A stretch of 64,000 nt of DNA from JANNXQ01 sp038238555 (GTDB taxonomy: Bacteria; Verrucomicrobiota; Verrucomicrobiia; Chthoniobacterales; Chthoniobacteraceae): the NCBI GenBank assembly GCA_038238555.1, contig JBBRXP010000002.1, forward strand, positions 31,990 through 95,989, read 5' to 3'. Both the position numbers and the translations under genes were made by a program. Shown here piece by piece: positions 26,270 through 35,240 of this stretch; within the stretch, counting starts at the first letter, position 1; each line of letters opens with the position of its first letter. The notes beneath the pieces are model-generated. The model did no database searches and had not been told where the DNA came from. It saw only the letters and a list, made by a program, of their open reading frames with translations.

Positions 26270-27322
26270 TCAACTTCCGCCCTTGCCCGCGATGAACTTC
26301 ACGAGGTCCACGCAGCGGTTGCTGTAACCCCATTCATTGTCATACCAGGAGATGAGCTTGAAGAATTTGCTGTTGAGCCCGATGCCACTGCCGGCGTCGA
26401 AGATCGAGGAGTGCGCGTCGTGGATGAAGTCGCTGCTCACCACTTCATCGGTGGTGTAGGCGAGGATGTCCCGGAGGTAAGTCTCGCTCGCCTTTTTCAT
26501 GGCCGCGCAAATCTCGGGGTAACTCGTCTCCTTCACCGTCCGCACCGTGAGATCGACCACCGAGACCGTGGGCGTAGGCACGCGGAAAGACATGCCGGTG
26601 AGCTTCCCCTGCACCTCGGGAATGGCGAGGCCCACGGCGCGCGCCGCGCCGGTCGTGCTCGGGATGATGTTGATGGCAGCGCTGCGTCCGCCCTTCCAAT
26701 CTTTCTTCGACGGCCCATCGACGGTCTTCTGCGTGGCGGTGTAGCTGTGGACGGTGGTCATGAGCCCTTCCTCGAAGCCGAAGCCTTCCTTGAGCAGCAC
26801 GTGCACCACGGGCGCCAGGCAGTTGGTGGTGCAGCTCGCATTCGAGATGATGTGATGTTTGGCGGCGTCGTACTTCTCGTGGTTGACGCCCATGACCACG
26901 GTGATGTCCTCATTCTTCCCAGGCGCGGAGATGAGGACTTTCTTTGCCCCGGCCGCAATGTGGCCGCGCGCCTTTTCGCCGTCGGTGAAGAGCCCCGTGC
27001 TCTCGACCACGAGCTCCACGCCGAGCGCTTTCCACGGCAGCGCCGCGGGGCCTTCCTTCACAGCCAGGCACTGGATCTCGTGGCCATCGACCACCAGCAC
27101 ATCGTCCTCGGCGACCGACGCGCCCGACTTCTTGCTCGAGACCTCCTCCTTCGCGCGCCCCTGCGTGGAGTCGTACTTCACGAGGTAGGCGAGATTGTCC
27201 GCCGGCACGAGGTCGTTGACTGCCACCACCTCGATCTCTTTGCCGAGAAGCCCCTGGTCGCAGATTGCCCGAAAGACGAGACGCCCGATTCGCCCGAAGC
27301 CATTGATGCCGATTTTAATCAT
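26270..27322 (-). CDS. gap: glyceraldehyde-3-phosphate dehydrogenase, type I
   Basis: 350 residues from ATG 27322 (MIKIGINGFGRIGRLVFRAI, NAD-binding). SNASCTTNCLAPVVHVL holds the catalytic Cys; the catalytic His lies in the TVHSYTATQKTVDGPSKKD region. RRGRSAA-like KGGRSAAINIIPSTTGAARA and the final SWYDNEWGYSNRCVDLV are canonical. Glycolysis/gluconeogenesis, cytoplasm. VNDLVPADNLAYLVKYDS and a short insert KSGASVAEDDVLVVDG place it with the proteobacterial and PVC type I group. Monocistronic, convergent with speA. Confidence 0.97.
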   Translation of the reverse strand: MIKIGINGFGRIGRLVFRAICDQGLLGKEIEVVAVNDLVPADNLAYLVKYDSTQGRAKEEVSSKKSGASVAEDDVLVVDGHEIQCLAVKEGPAALPWKALGVELVVESTGLFTDGEKARGHIAAGAKKVLISAPGKNEDITVVMGVNHEKYDAAKHHIISNASCTTNCLAPVVHVLLKEGFGFEEGLMTTVHSYTATQKTVDGPSKKDWKGGRSAAINIIPSTTGAARAVGLAIPEVQGKLTGMSFRVPTPTVSVVDLTVRTVKETSYPEICAAMKKASETYLRDILAYTTDEVVSSDFIHDAHSSIFDAGSGIGLNSKFFKLISWYDNEWGYSNRCVDLVKFIAGKGGS

Positions 27323-27433
27323 GAAGGAGTGTAGTGGGTCTGCCGGAAAAAAGCAGGCGGTCAATAAATCGGGCGCGTCCGGGAGCGTCAACCACTCTTC
27401 GCGGCAGAGCAGCGTTGGGAAGGACAAGGAGTG

Positions 27434-27451
27434 GCGACACTCCTGTCGCCG
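27434..27451. repeat. hairpin GGCGACA-CTCC-TGTCGCC
   Basis: A perfect 7-bp stem with a CTCC loop, in the gap between the divergent GAPDH gene and the sugar-isomerase gene. It belongs by form to the CCTC-loop hairpins at 5014, 26208 and 47111. Confidence 0.65.
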
Positions 27452-27556
27452 GTGCGAGGCCGCCAATCGCGACAATGCTCCACCGACTATTTTCTTCCGC
27501 GGCGTGAGGCTGGAAAAATCTGGGAATCCACTTCCGGCGCCCGCAATCTCCAGACC

Positions 27557-28567
27557 GTGAACCCATTCCTCACGCGCCGCCATTTTCTCCACGAGCTTGG
27601 CCTCGCCGCGACCGGATTGGGCGCCGCGTCTGCGCTTGCGACGGTCGCACCCGTCCAGCGTGTCGGGGGGCCGCGCCTCAAGGTCTCGCTCAACGCATAT
27701 TCGTTTGGAAAACTGCTCAACGACTTCGCGCTCGGGCGCGGCGCGGGCTTGAGTCTCTTTGGGCTTGCTGAATTCTGTGCAAGGCACAACTTCGATGGCT
27801 TCGATCCCACGGGCTATTACTTCCCCGGCTACCGCGCGCGAAAAGTGCCTGAAGACAAACTGGTCTTCGAGTTGAAGCGCCGCGCATTCGAGCTGGGCCT
27901 CGGCATTAGCGGCACGGGCGTGGGCAACAATTTCACCGTCGCCGACCGGGCCGCGCGCGCGAAGGATGTCGAGTGGATCAAGCAGTGGGCCGAGGTCGCC
28001 GCCAAGCTCGGCGCGCCGGTGCTGCGCGTCTTCGCCGACACGCAGATGCGCGCGCAAACGTGGGAGACCGTGTCGAACGGCGCGCAACGGAGCGAAGTCG
28101 AAGAGTGGATTGCCGCCGACATCCGCGCCTGCGCCGACCACGCGGCGAAGTTTGGCGTGATGATCGGCGTGCAAAATCACGGCGACTTCATCAAGACCGC
28201 CGCCGACCTCATCGGGCTCATCAAACGCGTGGATTCGCCGTGGTGCGGCGCGATCGTGGATACCGGCTACTTCAAAGTCGCCGATCCCTATGCCGAGATG
28301 GCGCGGGCCGCTCCCTACGCGGTCAACTGGCAGATCAAGCAGAGCCCGCTCGGCGTCGAGAAGGAGGCCGAGGTGCCGACCGATTTGGTGCGGCTCTTGA
28401 AGATCATCCGGCTATCGGGCTACCGCGGCTTCCTGCCCATCGAGACGCTCTCACCGCGCGGCGACGGCGGCTACGATCCCTACACCGTGGTGCCCAAGTT
28501 TCTCGCCGAACTGCGCGCGGCGATGGAAGCGACCGCGTCCATCGCACAGCCGCCGGCCGATCGGTAG
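27557..28567 (+). CDS. Tat-exported sugar phosphate isomerase/epimerase-like TIM barrel
   Basis: 336 residues from GTG 27557; the open frame extends upstream through a hairpin but without signal character. NPFLTRRHFLHELGLAATGL is a twin-arginine signal. The barrel follows the xylose-isomerase-like/AP-endonuclease-2 pattern: FCARHNFDGFDPTGYYFPGY, ELGLGISGTGVGNNF, EVAAKLGAPVLRVFAD, FGVMIGVQNHGDFIKTA, AIVDTGYFK, YRGFLPIETLSPRG. Conserved metal-ligand Glu/Asp/His positions are present in outline. It probably interconverts an exported sugar or sugar acid; the substrate is unknown. Fits the glycan-degradation island. Confidence 0.85.
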   Translation: MNPFLTRRHFLHELGLAATGLGAASALATVAPVQRVGGPRLKVSLNAYSFGKLLNDFALGRGAGLSLFGLAEFCARHNFDGFDPTGYYFPGYRARKVPEDKLVFELKRRAFELGLGISGTGVGNNFTVADRAARAKDVEWIKQWAEVAAKLGAPVLRVFADTQMRAQTWETVSNGAQRSEVEEWIAADIRACADHAAKFGVMIGVQNHGDFIKTAADLIGLIKRVDSPWCGAIVDTGYFKVADPYAEMARAAPYAVNWQIKQSPLGVEKEAEVPTDLVRLLKIIRLSGYRGFLPIETLSPRGDGGYDPYTVVPKFLAELRAAMEATASIAQPPADR

Positions 28568-28581
28568 CTGGCAAGCTTCGG

Positions 28582-28767
28582 CGCGTGCTGGAGGACTGTT
28601 GCTTTCAAATCTGGTCCCGCAAAGTGACCAGCCGCGTGCATTTGCCGGGCGCGCGCCCCCGAGCAGAAGATCACCCGCGGCTTGGTTTCACGCTCGTCTT
28701 TCGCGGCAGCCGCACGCAGATCGATCCCGCGCTCAAAGCCGCCTACACCGCCGCACCACCCGCATGA
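28582..28767 (+). pseudogene. possible C-terminal remnant of a formylglycine-generating-enzyme-like domain
   Basis: The frame reads RVLEDCCFQIWSRKVTSRVH, then ...EDHPRLGFTLVFRGS. It matches in outline the end of FGE-sulfatase domains (RV.RGG.F...... R.A.R.......GFR.V), with the Gly-Gly and other key residues lost. There is no start or body upstream; it ends where the esterase gene begins. Weak call; the region might simply be noncoding. Confidence 0.3.
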
Positions 28768-29918
28768 AACTTCCCTGCCTCGCTACATTCATCGCAGTCT
28801 CGTCGCTCCGCGCCGCGACACCGGTCACCGACGTCGTCGTCACCACGGGCGACAATCATTTCCCCGCCTCCAGGTCAGGCAAAAAGCTGGCGGACGCACC
28901 GATCGCCGCGCCGATGCGCTCGGCGGGCGGGCAATTGGGCGGAGCCAACGCGCACCTCCTCGCGGCGTCCCACGCAAAAGACATCGGCGCGGATGAAGCC
29001 GCTCTGCGCAAGCGGGGCGTGAAGGCGACGCCCGCGAGCCGTGCCGCCGCCACGCCGGCGACATTCCGAGATGTGCCTTACGGCGCGCACGCCCGCCAGA
29101 CGATGGACGTGTGGAAGGCGCGCGCGGACCGGCCCGCGCCGCTGGTGATCTACTTCCACGGCGGCGGGTGGGCAGCGCATGACAAGAGCGACATTCACGA
29201 GCATCTCGATGTGCGCGCGTTCCTCGAGGCCGGCATTTCCGTCGCCTCCGTGGGCTATCGCCTGCTGCAAGATGCGAACGCGGCGAAGATCGCGCCGCCT
29301 GTGCAATGGCCGCTCGAGGATGCCGCGCGCGCCGTGCAATTCCTGCGCGCGAAGGCGGGCGAGTGGAGCTTCGACCAGACCCGCTTCGCCGCCACCGGAG
29401 TCAGCGCGGGAGGTTGCACCTCGCTCTGGCTCGCCATGCACGATGACATGGCGGAACCGCGGAGCGCCGACCCGATCGCGCGGGAATCCACGCGCTTGTT
29501 TTGCGTCGCGGCGAAGGCGCCGGTGGTTTCGCTCGACCCCTGGCAACTGCGCGAGTGGATTCCCAACAGCATCTTCAGCGCGCACGCCTTCGGCTTCGCG
29601 GAGCTGTCGCGCGCCAATTCTTTCGCGCCCTTCCTCGCCGCCCGCGATTCTTACCTCCCGCAAATCCGGCGCTACTCGCCCATCGAGCACGCCAGCGCCG
29701 ATGACCCGCCCGTCTTCATGGAGTTTCCCAATCAAGACAAGCCCCCGGTGCCGGGCGAAGCGCAGACCGATCCGAATCACTCCGCCGTCTCCGGCTTGAT
29801 GCTCGAACGCAAGCTGCAATCACTCCACGTAAAAGTGGAGCTGCGCTACAAAGGCGATGGAAAAGCAGGGCACGCAAACGTGCAGGAATTTCTGACGCAC
29901 TGGTTCACCACCAAATGA
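28764..29918 (+). CDS. exported alpha/beta-hydrolase (carboxylesterase/acetyl-esterase type)
   Basis: 384 residues from ATG 28764 (MKLPCLATFIAVSSLRAA, signal). Residues 20-100 are unassigned. From about 105 it is a typical esterase: VIYFHGGGWAAHDKSDIHEH (oxyanion HGGGW), AGISVASVGYRLLQDA, FAATGVSAGGCTSLWLAMHD with nucleophile Ser in GVSAGG, ASADDPPVFMEFPNQD (acid), and GKAGHANVQEFLTHWF (His). Similar enzymes deacetylate plant polysaccharides. The unassigned N-terminal stretch may be another fusion seam in this damaged region. Confidence 0.82.
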   Translation: MKLPCLATFIAVSSLRAATPVTDVVVTTGDNHFPASRSGKKLADAPIAAPMRSAGGQLGGANAHLLAASHAKDIGADEAALRKRGVKATPASRAAATPATFRDVPYGAHARQTMDVWKARADRPAPLVIYFHGGGWAAHDKSDIHEHLDVRAFLEAGISVASVGYRLLQDANAAKIAPPVQWPLEDAARAVQFLRAKAGEWSFDQTRFAATGVSAGGCTSLWLAMHDDMAEPRSADPIARESTRLFCVAAKAPVVSLDPWQLREWIPNSIFSAHAFGFAELSRANSFAPFLAARDSYLPQIRRYSPIEHASADDPPVFMEFPNQDKPPVPGEAQTDPNHSAVSGLMLERKLQSLHVKVELRYKGDGKAGHANVQEFLTHWFTTK

Positions 29919-29992
29919 AAATGCAAACAGTGCATGACAGGCTCTATCCAAGTTCGCGAAAGTGGGAAAAATCCTCGCTCGCCGAGCGTGGG

Positions 29993-30102
29993 TGGATGGC
30001 GTCGCTCCGCGCGCCATGCCAGAGCCACGCGCGATAAACGCCACCCTCAAAGACGGGCCTTCGGCCATGAGAAGGCATGGCGGCGGAGCGAGGCGCCATC
30101 CA
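29993..30102. repeat. imperfect inverted repeat in the gap before the CCA-adding enzyme
   Basis: The 355-base gap between the esterase and cca holds arms TGGATGGCGTCGCTCCGC... (29993-30020) and its inverted partner (30074-30102), about 27 of 30 paired with small bulges. A small GGCC-TTC-GGCC hairpin lies inside the loop. I see no gene in 29919-30273; the sequence between 30110 and 30273 shows nothing recognisable. Confidence 0.6.
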
Positions 30103-30273
30103 AGACATTTCCTTGGCCGGCCGTTGAAATATTGCGCGTGGGGGATGGGTCGGTTTCGGATGCACTACACCCTCGGTGGCCGTGTTACGTCTGCATCATT
30201 CCGGCGGGGTCTTCTGCGTCGGCTATTGAATCCATTTGCATGGTTCCCGCTTGGATAGGACACCATCCTGGAA

Positions 30274-31599
30274 ATGCCCGGCTCGCTTGAAGCTTCCGCC
30301 CGCGCCATCGTGCAACGCTTGCACGATGCGGGGCACGTCGCGCTCTTTGCCGGCGGCTGCGTGCGCGACCGGCTCATGGGAGGGGAACCGCATGATTACG
30401 ACATCGCCACCGACGCGCGGCCTGAGGATGTGCAAAAACTTTTTCCGCGGACGGTCCCGGTGGGCGCGCACTTCGGAGTCATCGTGGTGCTCGAAGGCGG
30501 TGCGGAATTTCAAGTGGCGGCCTTCCGCGCGGACGGGCTTTACATCGACGGGCGGCGGCCAGAGTCGGTCACTTTCTCCACGCCGGAAAAGGACGCGCAA
30601 CGCCGGGACTTCACCATCAACGGCATGTTCTTCGATCCGCTGCGCGAGGAGATCATCGACTACGTGGGCGGTCAGCGCGATCTCGAGGCGGGGTTGCTCC
30701 GCGCGATTGGCGATCCGGCGGCGCGTTTCGACGAGGACCGGTTGCGGATGTTGCGCGCGGTTCGTTTTGCCACCGTGCTCGGCTTCGATCTCGAGCCGGC
30801 GACGTGGCGTGCGGTGTGCGCCCACTCCAATGCCATCCACGAAGTCAGCGCCGAGCGCATCCGTGAGGAGCTGGTGAAAATCCTCCTCCACGCTCGGCGC
30901 GCGCGCGGCTTCGATTTGCTCGATGAGAGCGGGCTGCTGCGCGAGATCCTGCCCGAGATCGAGGCGCTCAAGGGTTGCCAGCAGCCGCCGCAATTTCATC
31001 CCGAAGGCGACGTCTTTATCCACACGCGCATCATGCTTTCGCTGCTGCCGGCGAAAGTGAGCGTGCCGCTGGTGCTCGCCGTTCTTTTCCACGATATCGG
31101 AAAGCCGCGCACTTCCACCGTGGATGCTGACGGCCGCATCCGATTCAACGGCCACGATAAACTCGGCGCCGCGATGAGCGCGGAGATCATGGAGCGGCTG
31201 CGCTTTCCGCGGCGCGAAAGCGACGCGACCGTCGAGGCCGTCGCGCAGCACATGGTCTTCAAAGACGTGAAGCAGATGCGGGTTGCCAAGCTCAAGCGGT
31301 TCATGTCGCGCGACGGATTTGCGGACGAGATGGAACTGCACCGGGTCGATTGCACTAGCAGTCACGGCGCGCTGGACAACTACGATTTTCTCCACGCCAA
31401 GGAGCGGGAATTTGCGAGCGAGCCGCTCATCCCGCCGCCGCTGGTGAGCGGCCGCGATCTCATCGCGCTGGGGCTCACGCCCGGCCCGCGCTTCAGCGAA
31501 ATCCTCGAGGCCGTGCAATCGCGCCAGCTCGAAGGCGTGCTCCACACGCGCGAGGAAGCGCTGGCTTGGGTGAAGGAAGAGTTCGCTCCGGCCAATTGA
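30274..31599 (+). CDS. cca: CCA tRNA nucleotidyltransferase with HD domain
   Basis: 441 residues. The class II nucleotidyltransferase head is clear: HVALFAGGCVRDRLMGGEPH, DYDIATDARPEDVQKLFPRT (catalytic DxD), RRDFTINGMFFDPL, DYVGGQRDLEAGLLRAIGDP, RFDEDRLRMLRAVRFATVLG. It is followed by VLFHDIGKPRTS, the HD phosphohydrolase motif, and a C-terminal GRDLIALGLTPGPRFSEIL. It adds or repairs the 3' CCA of tRNAs. It could also be poly(A) polymerase-like, but the FDEDRLRMLRAVRF form and HD domain favour cca. Monocistronic. Confidence 0.93.
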   Translation: MPGSLEASARAIVQRLHDAGHVALFAGGCVRDRLMGGEPHDYDIATDARPEDVQKLFPRTVPVGAHFGVIVVLEGGAEFQVAAFRADGLYIDGRRPESVTFSTPEKDAQRRDFTINGMFFDPLREEIIDYVGGQRDLEAGLLRAIGDPAARFDEDRLRMLRAVRFATVLGFDLEPATWRAVCAHSNAIHEVSAERIREELVKILLHARRARGFDLLDESGLLREILPEIEALKGCQQPPQFHPEGDVFIHTRIMLSLLPAKVSVPLVLAVLFHDIGKPRTSTVDADGRIRFNGHDKLGAAMSAEIMERLRFPRRESDATVEAVAQHMVFKDVKQMRVAKLKRFMSRDGFADEMELHRVDCTSSHGALDNYDFLHAKEREFASEPLIPPPLVSGRDLIALGLTPGPRFSEILEAVQSRQLEGVLHTREEALAWVKEEFAPAN

Positions 31600-31638
31600 G
31601 GATTGGCGACGCTTTCACGGGTCCACTAATGTCGGAGC

Positions 31639-31968
31639 ATGTTCACCGGTCTCGATACTCTTCGTCCGTCGCTTCGCTTGCCGCAGGCGGAGATCGAATC
31701 TTTTTGTCGGAAGTGGAAAATCTCGAAGTTGGAAATTTTCGGGTCCGCACTGCGAGAGGATTTTGGCGACGGGAGTGATGTGGATTTCCTCTACACGTTG
31801 GCACCCGGCGTTCAGATCGGTTGGGAAATCGCGGAAATGCAGAATGAACTCTCCTTCATAGTCGGCCGGCCGGTGGACTTGGTAAGCCGGAGTGGCATCG
31901 AGCGGAGCGAGAACTGGATTCGCCGCCCGGCGATTCTCGAGAGCGCCAGAGCGGTCTATGAAGCCTGA
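31639..31968 (+). CDS. MNT-type nucleotidyltransferase, antitoxin of a HEPN/MNT pair
   Basis: 109 residues. KISKLEIFGSALREDFGDGS then DVDFLYTLAP is the minimal nucleotidyltransferase signature GSxxRxDFxxxSDxD, with the active-site Asp pair. In known MntA-HepT systems this protein AMPylates the HEPN toxin and so blocks its RNase activity. The stop lies 11 bases inside the following HEPN gene, supporting coupled translation. Complete. Confidence 0.9.
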   Translation: MFTGLDTLRPSLRLPQAEIESFCRKWKISKLEIFGSALREDFGDGSDVDFLYTLAPGVQIGWEIAEMQNELSFIVGRPVDLVSRSGIERSENWIRRPAILESARAVYEA

Positions 31969-32317
31969 CCGTGCCGACGCCGCGCTGCTCATCGACATCG
32001 TGAATCACGCCCGGCGCATCGGTCAATTTGTCGAGGGGCAGACGCTCGATACATTCCTGGCGAATGCGGAAAAGCAAGCGGCGGTGGCGCACCACATCAT
32101 GGTCATCGGAGAGATTGTGCGACGGCTTTCGGAGCCGTTCACGAACGCGCAACCGTCGATCTCGTGGGCCAACATCGCGACGATGCGCAATCGTCTCATC
32201 CACGACTACGATGGCGTGGACCTCGAAATTCTCTGGATCGTAGCCACGGAGCGCGTGCCCGAGTTGCATCGCTATCTTTCTCCGCTGGTTCCGATTCGCC
32301 TGTCGAACGCGGATTGA
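31958..32317 (+). CDS. HEPN-domain RNase toxin (HepT-like)
   Basis: 119 residues from ATG 31958, overlapping the MNT gene by 11 bases. It is an all-helical HEPN protein with the RX4-6H motif in MRNRLIHDYDGVD (R..N..IH.Y), the RNase active site, and the usual HHIMVIGEIVRRLSEPF helix. It forms a toxin-antitoxin pair with the gene before it. The tyrosine one residue after the catalytic His (HDY) is the AMPylation target in characterised HepT. Confidence 0.9.
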   Translation: MKPDRADAALLIDIVNHARRIGQFVEGQTLDTFLANAEKQAAVAHHIMVIGEIVRRLSEPFTNAQPSISWANIATMRNRLIHDYDGVDLEILWIVATERVPELHRYLSPLVPIRLSNAD

Positions 32318-32327
32318 ATCATCTCCC

Positions 32328-33440
32328 ATGTCCATCGAACACTCCGACCCACTCAACGCGCAGATCCTCGCCGTCTCCGAGGATAAAATTGCGGGTTTTG
32401 TCCGCGAGCCTTTCCTCGAGATCGCGGAAAAATCTGGCGTGCCGCTCGACTCGGTGCTCGGGCGCATCCGCGCGATGCTCGCCGCCGGCACGATCCGCCG
32501 TGTGCGGCAGACGCTCATCGCTCCGAATCTCGCCGATGGCGCGCTGGTGGCGTGGCGCGCGCCGGAGGAAAAGTTGAACGATGCCTTCGACTTCATGTTT
32601 CAGCGCGATCCCTTCAGCGGCCACGTCGTCATCCGCTCGACGGATCAGCAGACCACCGGCAGCGAGTATCGGCTGTGGACCACGCTCAAAGTACCCGTGG
32701 GCGAGCCGATGGCGCGGCACGCCGAGGTGCTCATGCGCCACACCGGTTGCGAGAAATACAAGCTCATGCCGGCGCGCGGAATCTTTGCGCTCGGCGTGGG
32801 CCATGTGCGGCGCAAGACCATCGAGCCGGGCGACAAGGCGGACGCACCCGCGAAGATGATGCCGGTCGCGAATGTCCGGCTCGATGAACTCGAATGGCGC
32901 GTGCTCCTCGCTTTGAAACGCGAATTCACTCTCGAAGAAATCGCCGCCAATCCGTGGGCGCGCCGGGCGGAGGAAGCGGGCGTGGACCTCGCGACTTTTT
33001 TCCGCGTCGCCGAGGATCTCAACGCGCGCCGGGTCATCGGGCGCTTCTCGACTTTCCTCGAACACGTGAAGCCCTCCGCCGGGGGCCAGCGTGTGACCCG
33101 CTTCAATGCGCTCTTCCACTGGGCCGTGCCGGCGGGGCGCGAGGTCGAGGCCGGCGGCGAAGTGGGGCGGCACGACATTCTCACACACTGCTACTGGCGC
33201 GAAGGCGGCGCGGAATTTAACAACGTCAACATCATGGCCGTCTGCCACGGCACGGAAAAGGAGCGCGTCTTTTCTCACAAGGCCGCCATCGACACGCACC
33301 TCGCGCGGTGCGGCATCCCGGTGCATTACACCAATGTCTTTTGGGGCGGGCGCAGCGAGATCAAGCCCTCGGAGATTTCACCCGCCCTGCACCGAGAGTG
33401 GATGGCGAAGATGAGCATCCCAGTCGCGGCGCTCGCCTGA
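32328..33440 (+). CDS. two-module Lrp/AsnC-like protein resembling siroheme decarboxylase AhbA-AhbB
   Basis: 370 residues. It has two tandem halves, each with a small HTH (EIAEKSGVPLDSVLGRIRAM; FTLEEIAANPWARRAEEAGV, RRVIGRFSTFLEHV) and an AsnC-like ferredoxin-fold domain (GALVAWRAPEEKLNDAFDFM, HVVIRSTDQQ; RFNALFHWAVPAGREVEAGG, ILTHCYWR, FNNVNIMAVCHGTEKE). This layout is that of AhbA and AhbB (siroheme to didecarbosiroheme) fused in one chain. No other alternative-heme gene is in the window, so a regulatory or other decarboxylase role is open. It starts 10 bases after the HEPN gene. Confidence 0.6.
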   Translation: MSIEHSDPLNAQILAVSEDKIAGFVREPFLEIAEKSGVPLDSVLGRIRAMLAAGTIRRVRQTLIAPNLADGALVAWRAPEEKLNDAFDFMFQRDPFSGHVVIRSTDQQTTGSEYRLWTTLKVPVGEPMARHAEVLMRHTGCEKYKLMPARGIFALGVGHVRRKTIEPGDKADAPAKMMPVANVRLDELEWRVLLALKREFTLEEIAANPWARRAEEAGVDLATFFRVAEDLNARRVIGRFSTFLEHVKPSAGGQRVTRFNALFHWAVPAGREVEAGGEVGRHDILTHCYWREGGAEFNNVNIMAVCHGTEKERVFSHKAAIDTHLARCGIPVHYTNVFWGGRSEIKPSEISPALHREWMAKMSIPVAALA

Positions 33441-33536
33441 CCCGGAACGATTCGGTCCACGAAAGACACGAAAGGTTGTGTGGATGCGGATCGCGAACCG
33501 TTCGTCAGCTCGGCGAACCAAACCATTCAACCTTCC

Positions 33537-33588
33537 ACAGAAAACAGAAAAACAGGAAGCGGATAACTATCTCTTCTGTCTTCCTGTC
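33537..33588. repeat. heptamer-type palindrome at a convergent gene boundary
   Basis: The left arm is ACAGAAA, ACAGAAA, AACAGG (33537-33556); the right arm is CTTCTGT, CTTCCTGT (33573-33588), pairing with one bulge. A separate octamer tract, CACGAAAG-ACACGAAAGG, lies at 33458-33474. Between the convergent ends of the AhbAB-like and sialate-esterase genes; it may act as a bidirectional terminator. Confidence 0.55.
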
Positions 33589-33656
33589 AAAAATTCGTTG
33601 TGCGAAAGGTAACGCCGCGAAGACTGGGAGTCGCGGCAGCGAAGTTATCCGGCCGG

Positions 33657-35240
33657 TTATTGCGTGTGAGTCTGCGGCTTCGCTTCGGGAGCGGGCTTTG
33701 GCTTGGTGATCATTTCGAAGTCATCGGTGCGGAAAGGAGTTACTGGCAGGCCTTCCCTTGAGGCGAGGTTGCACACTGGGTTATCGGCCCACGCATAACG
33801 CACGGCGATGGGCGCCGCGACCTTGTCGTTCCAGACTTGCACCTTATCGGTGCCGAAGACTCTGCCCTTAGCCCAATGCCACACCTTATCTTCTCCGCAT
33901 ACCGCAAAGCCGACGGCTTCCAATACATCGAACGGGCGGAGGATGCTGCCAAAGCAATCGAAAGTAACAGTTACCTTGTTACCTGCTATCTCCATGTTCT
34001 TAAACTCCGGACTGCGGTAAGGCACCTTCATCCCGTAGTCCTTTACGAGGGCCCAACGCACGAGCCTCGCGGCGACATCATGCTTGTTCTTTGGGTGAAT
34101 GTCTTTGCCTTCACCCAGATCGACGATCACTGCCTGGCCGGTGTTAGGCAGTTTCATGGTCTTGGTCTGCGACTCGCGCAGCTCGGCCCACTCGCTCTCT
34201 CCGGGCTCGGGTTGCTCGGGTTTGAAGTCGGCTAACTGCACCCAGTAGAATGGAAAGTCGCCTTGATTCCATTCCTTGCGCCATTGCTCGATCAGAAAGG
34301 GAAATAACTCCCCGTATTCGTAAGCGTGGCTGGCATTGGTCTCGCCTTGATACCACACCACTCCCTTGATGCCGTAACCCAGCGTGGGATGCAGCACGCC
34401 ATTGAAGATGTTACCCGCCCGTCCATTACCAGTAAGCCAGCTTAACGGAGCGAGGGGTGCTCGCGGCACGGGTTTGTTTTCTGCCCGTGCCTTACTTGCC
34501 ACTTCCTGCCATTTGGTTAGCGCCGTTTCGTAGTCTGCTTTGGCCTTCTCGCTTTGCATCTCCGTTTCGCGTTTCGCGGTGTTATCCAGGAGTAACTTAA
34601 AACGCGGATCTTTCTCGAGCGACTCGCGCCTCACCCAGGCCTCTGCTGCGGAGCCGCCCCATGCGTTATCGATCAAGCCCACGGGCACGCCGAGGATTTC
34701 GTGCAAGTAACGGCCAAAGAGAAAACCCACGGCGCTGAAAGTAATGGCGCTCTCTGGCGCGGAGGCTTTCCACTCGCCCTTGAAGTCGTCTTGGAGTTCC
34801 TGCGTGCCGACTTGCGGCACTTTGATAAGGCGCAGGTTGGGCAGCTTCGAGGCGGCGGCTTCGATGTCGCCATTCCAGTCCTGGCTGAGGGTAAAGCCCA
34901 TGTTGGACTGGCCCGAGCACATCCACACTTCGCCGACGAGCACGTCTTGAATTTCGCGTTTTTCCGAGCCGGAAATGGTGAGTGTCTGCGGCGTCGCATT
35001 GGCGGGAGCCGCACCGAGCTTCACAGTCCACCTGCCATCCTGGCCGGCTTGCGCGGACTTGCTTTCTCCGGCGAAGGCGACGGATACTTTCGTGCCCGGC
35101 GTGTCCCAGCCCCAGATGGGATTTGCCTGCATCTGCTGGAGCACCATGTGATCGCCGATGATGGCGGGAAGTCTCAGCTCTGCGCGAGAAGCAGGAGCCA
35201 GCGCGAAGGTGAGTGCGAGGAGGAAGGTGAGCTTTTTCAT
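33657..35240 (-). CDS. secreted sialate O-acetylesterase (SGNH family)
   Basis: 527 residues with a Sec signal (MKKLTFLLALTFALAPASRA). The family opening LRLPAIIGDHMVLQQMQ is followed by VWMCSGQSNMGFTLSQDWNG with the catalytic Ser in SGQSN, VGLIDNAWGGSAAEAWVRRE, a helical insert at about 215-270, YGIKGVVWYQGETNASHAYE, and EGKDIHPKNKHDVAARLVRW with the catalytic His. It removes O-acetyl groups from sialic acids or plant/algal glycans in the periplasm. By eye it uses more T- and A-ended codons (TTA, AGT, GGT, AAT) than its neighbours. It is divergent from bamA. Confidence 0.92.
   Translation of the reverse strand: MKKLTFLLALTFALAPASRAELRLPAIIGDHMVLQQMQANPIWGWDTPGTKVSVAFAGESKSAQAGQDGRWTVKLGAAPANATPQTLTISGSEKREIQDVLVGEVWMCSGQSNMGFTLSQDWNGDIEAAASKLPNLRLIKVPQVGTQELQDDFKGEWKASAPESAITFSAVGFLFGRYLHEILGVPVGLIDNAWGGSAAEAWVRRESLEKDPRFKLLLDNTAKRETEMQSEKAKADYETALTKWQEVASKARAENKPVPRAPLAPLSWLTGNGRAGNIFNGVLHPTLGYGIKGVVWYQGETNASHAYEYGELFPFLIEQWRKEWNQGDFPFYWVQLADFKPEQPEPGESEWAELRESQTKTMKLPNTGQAVIVDLGEGKDIHPKNKHDVAARLVRWALVKDYGMKVPYRSPEFKNMEIAGNKVTVTFDCFGSILRPFDVLEAVGFAVCGEDKVWHWAKGRVFGTDKVQVWNDKVAAPIAVRYAWADNPVCNLASREGLPVTPFRTDDFEMITKPKPAPEAKPQTHTQ

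Noticed and set aside
29919..30273. Gene in the 355-base gap before cca
   Set aside because: Frames of 60-118 codons exist but are unlike any protein and run through the inverted repeat.
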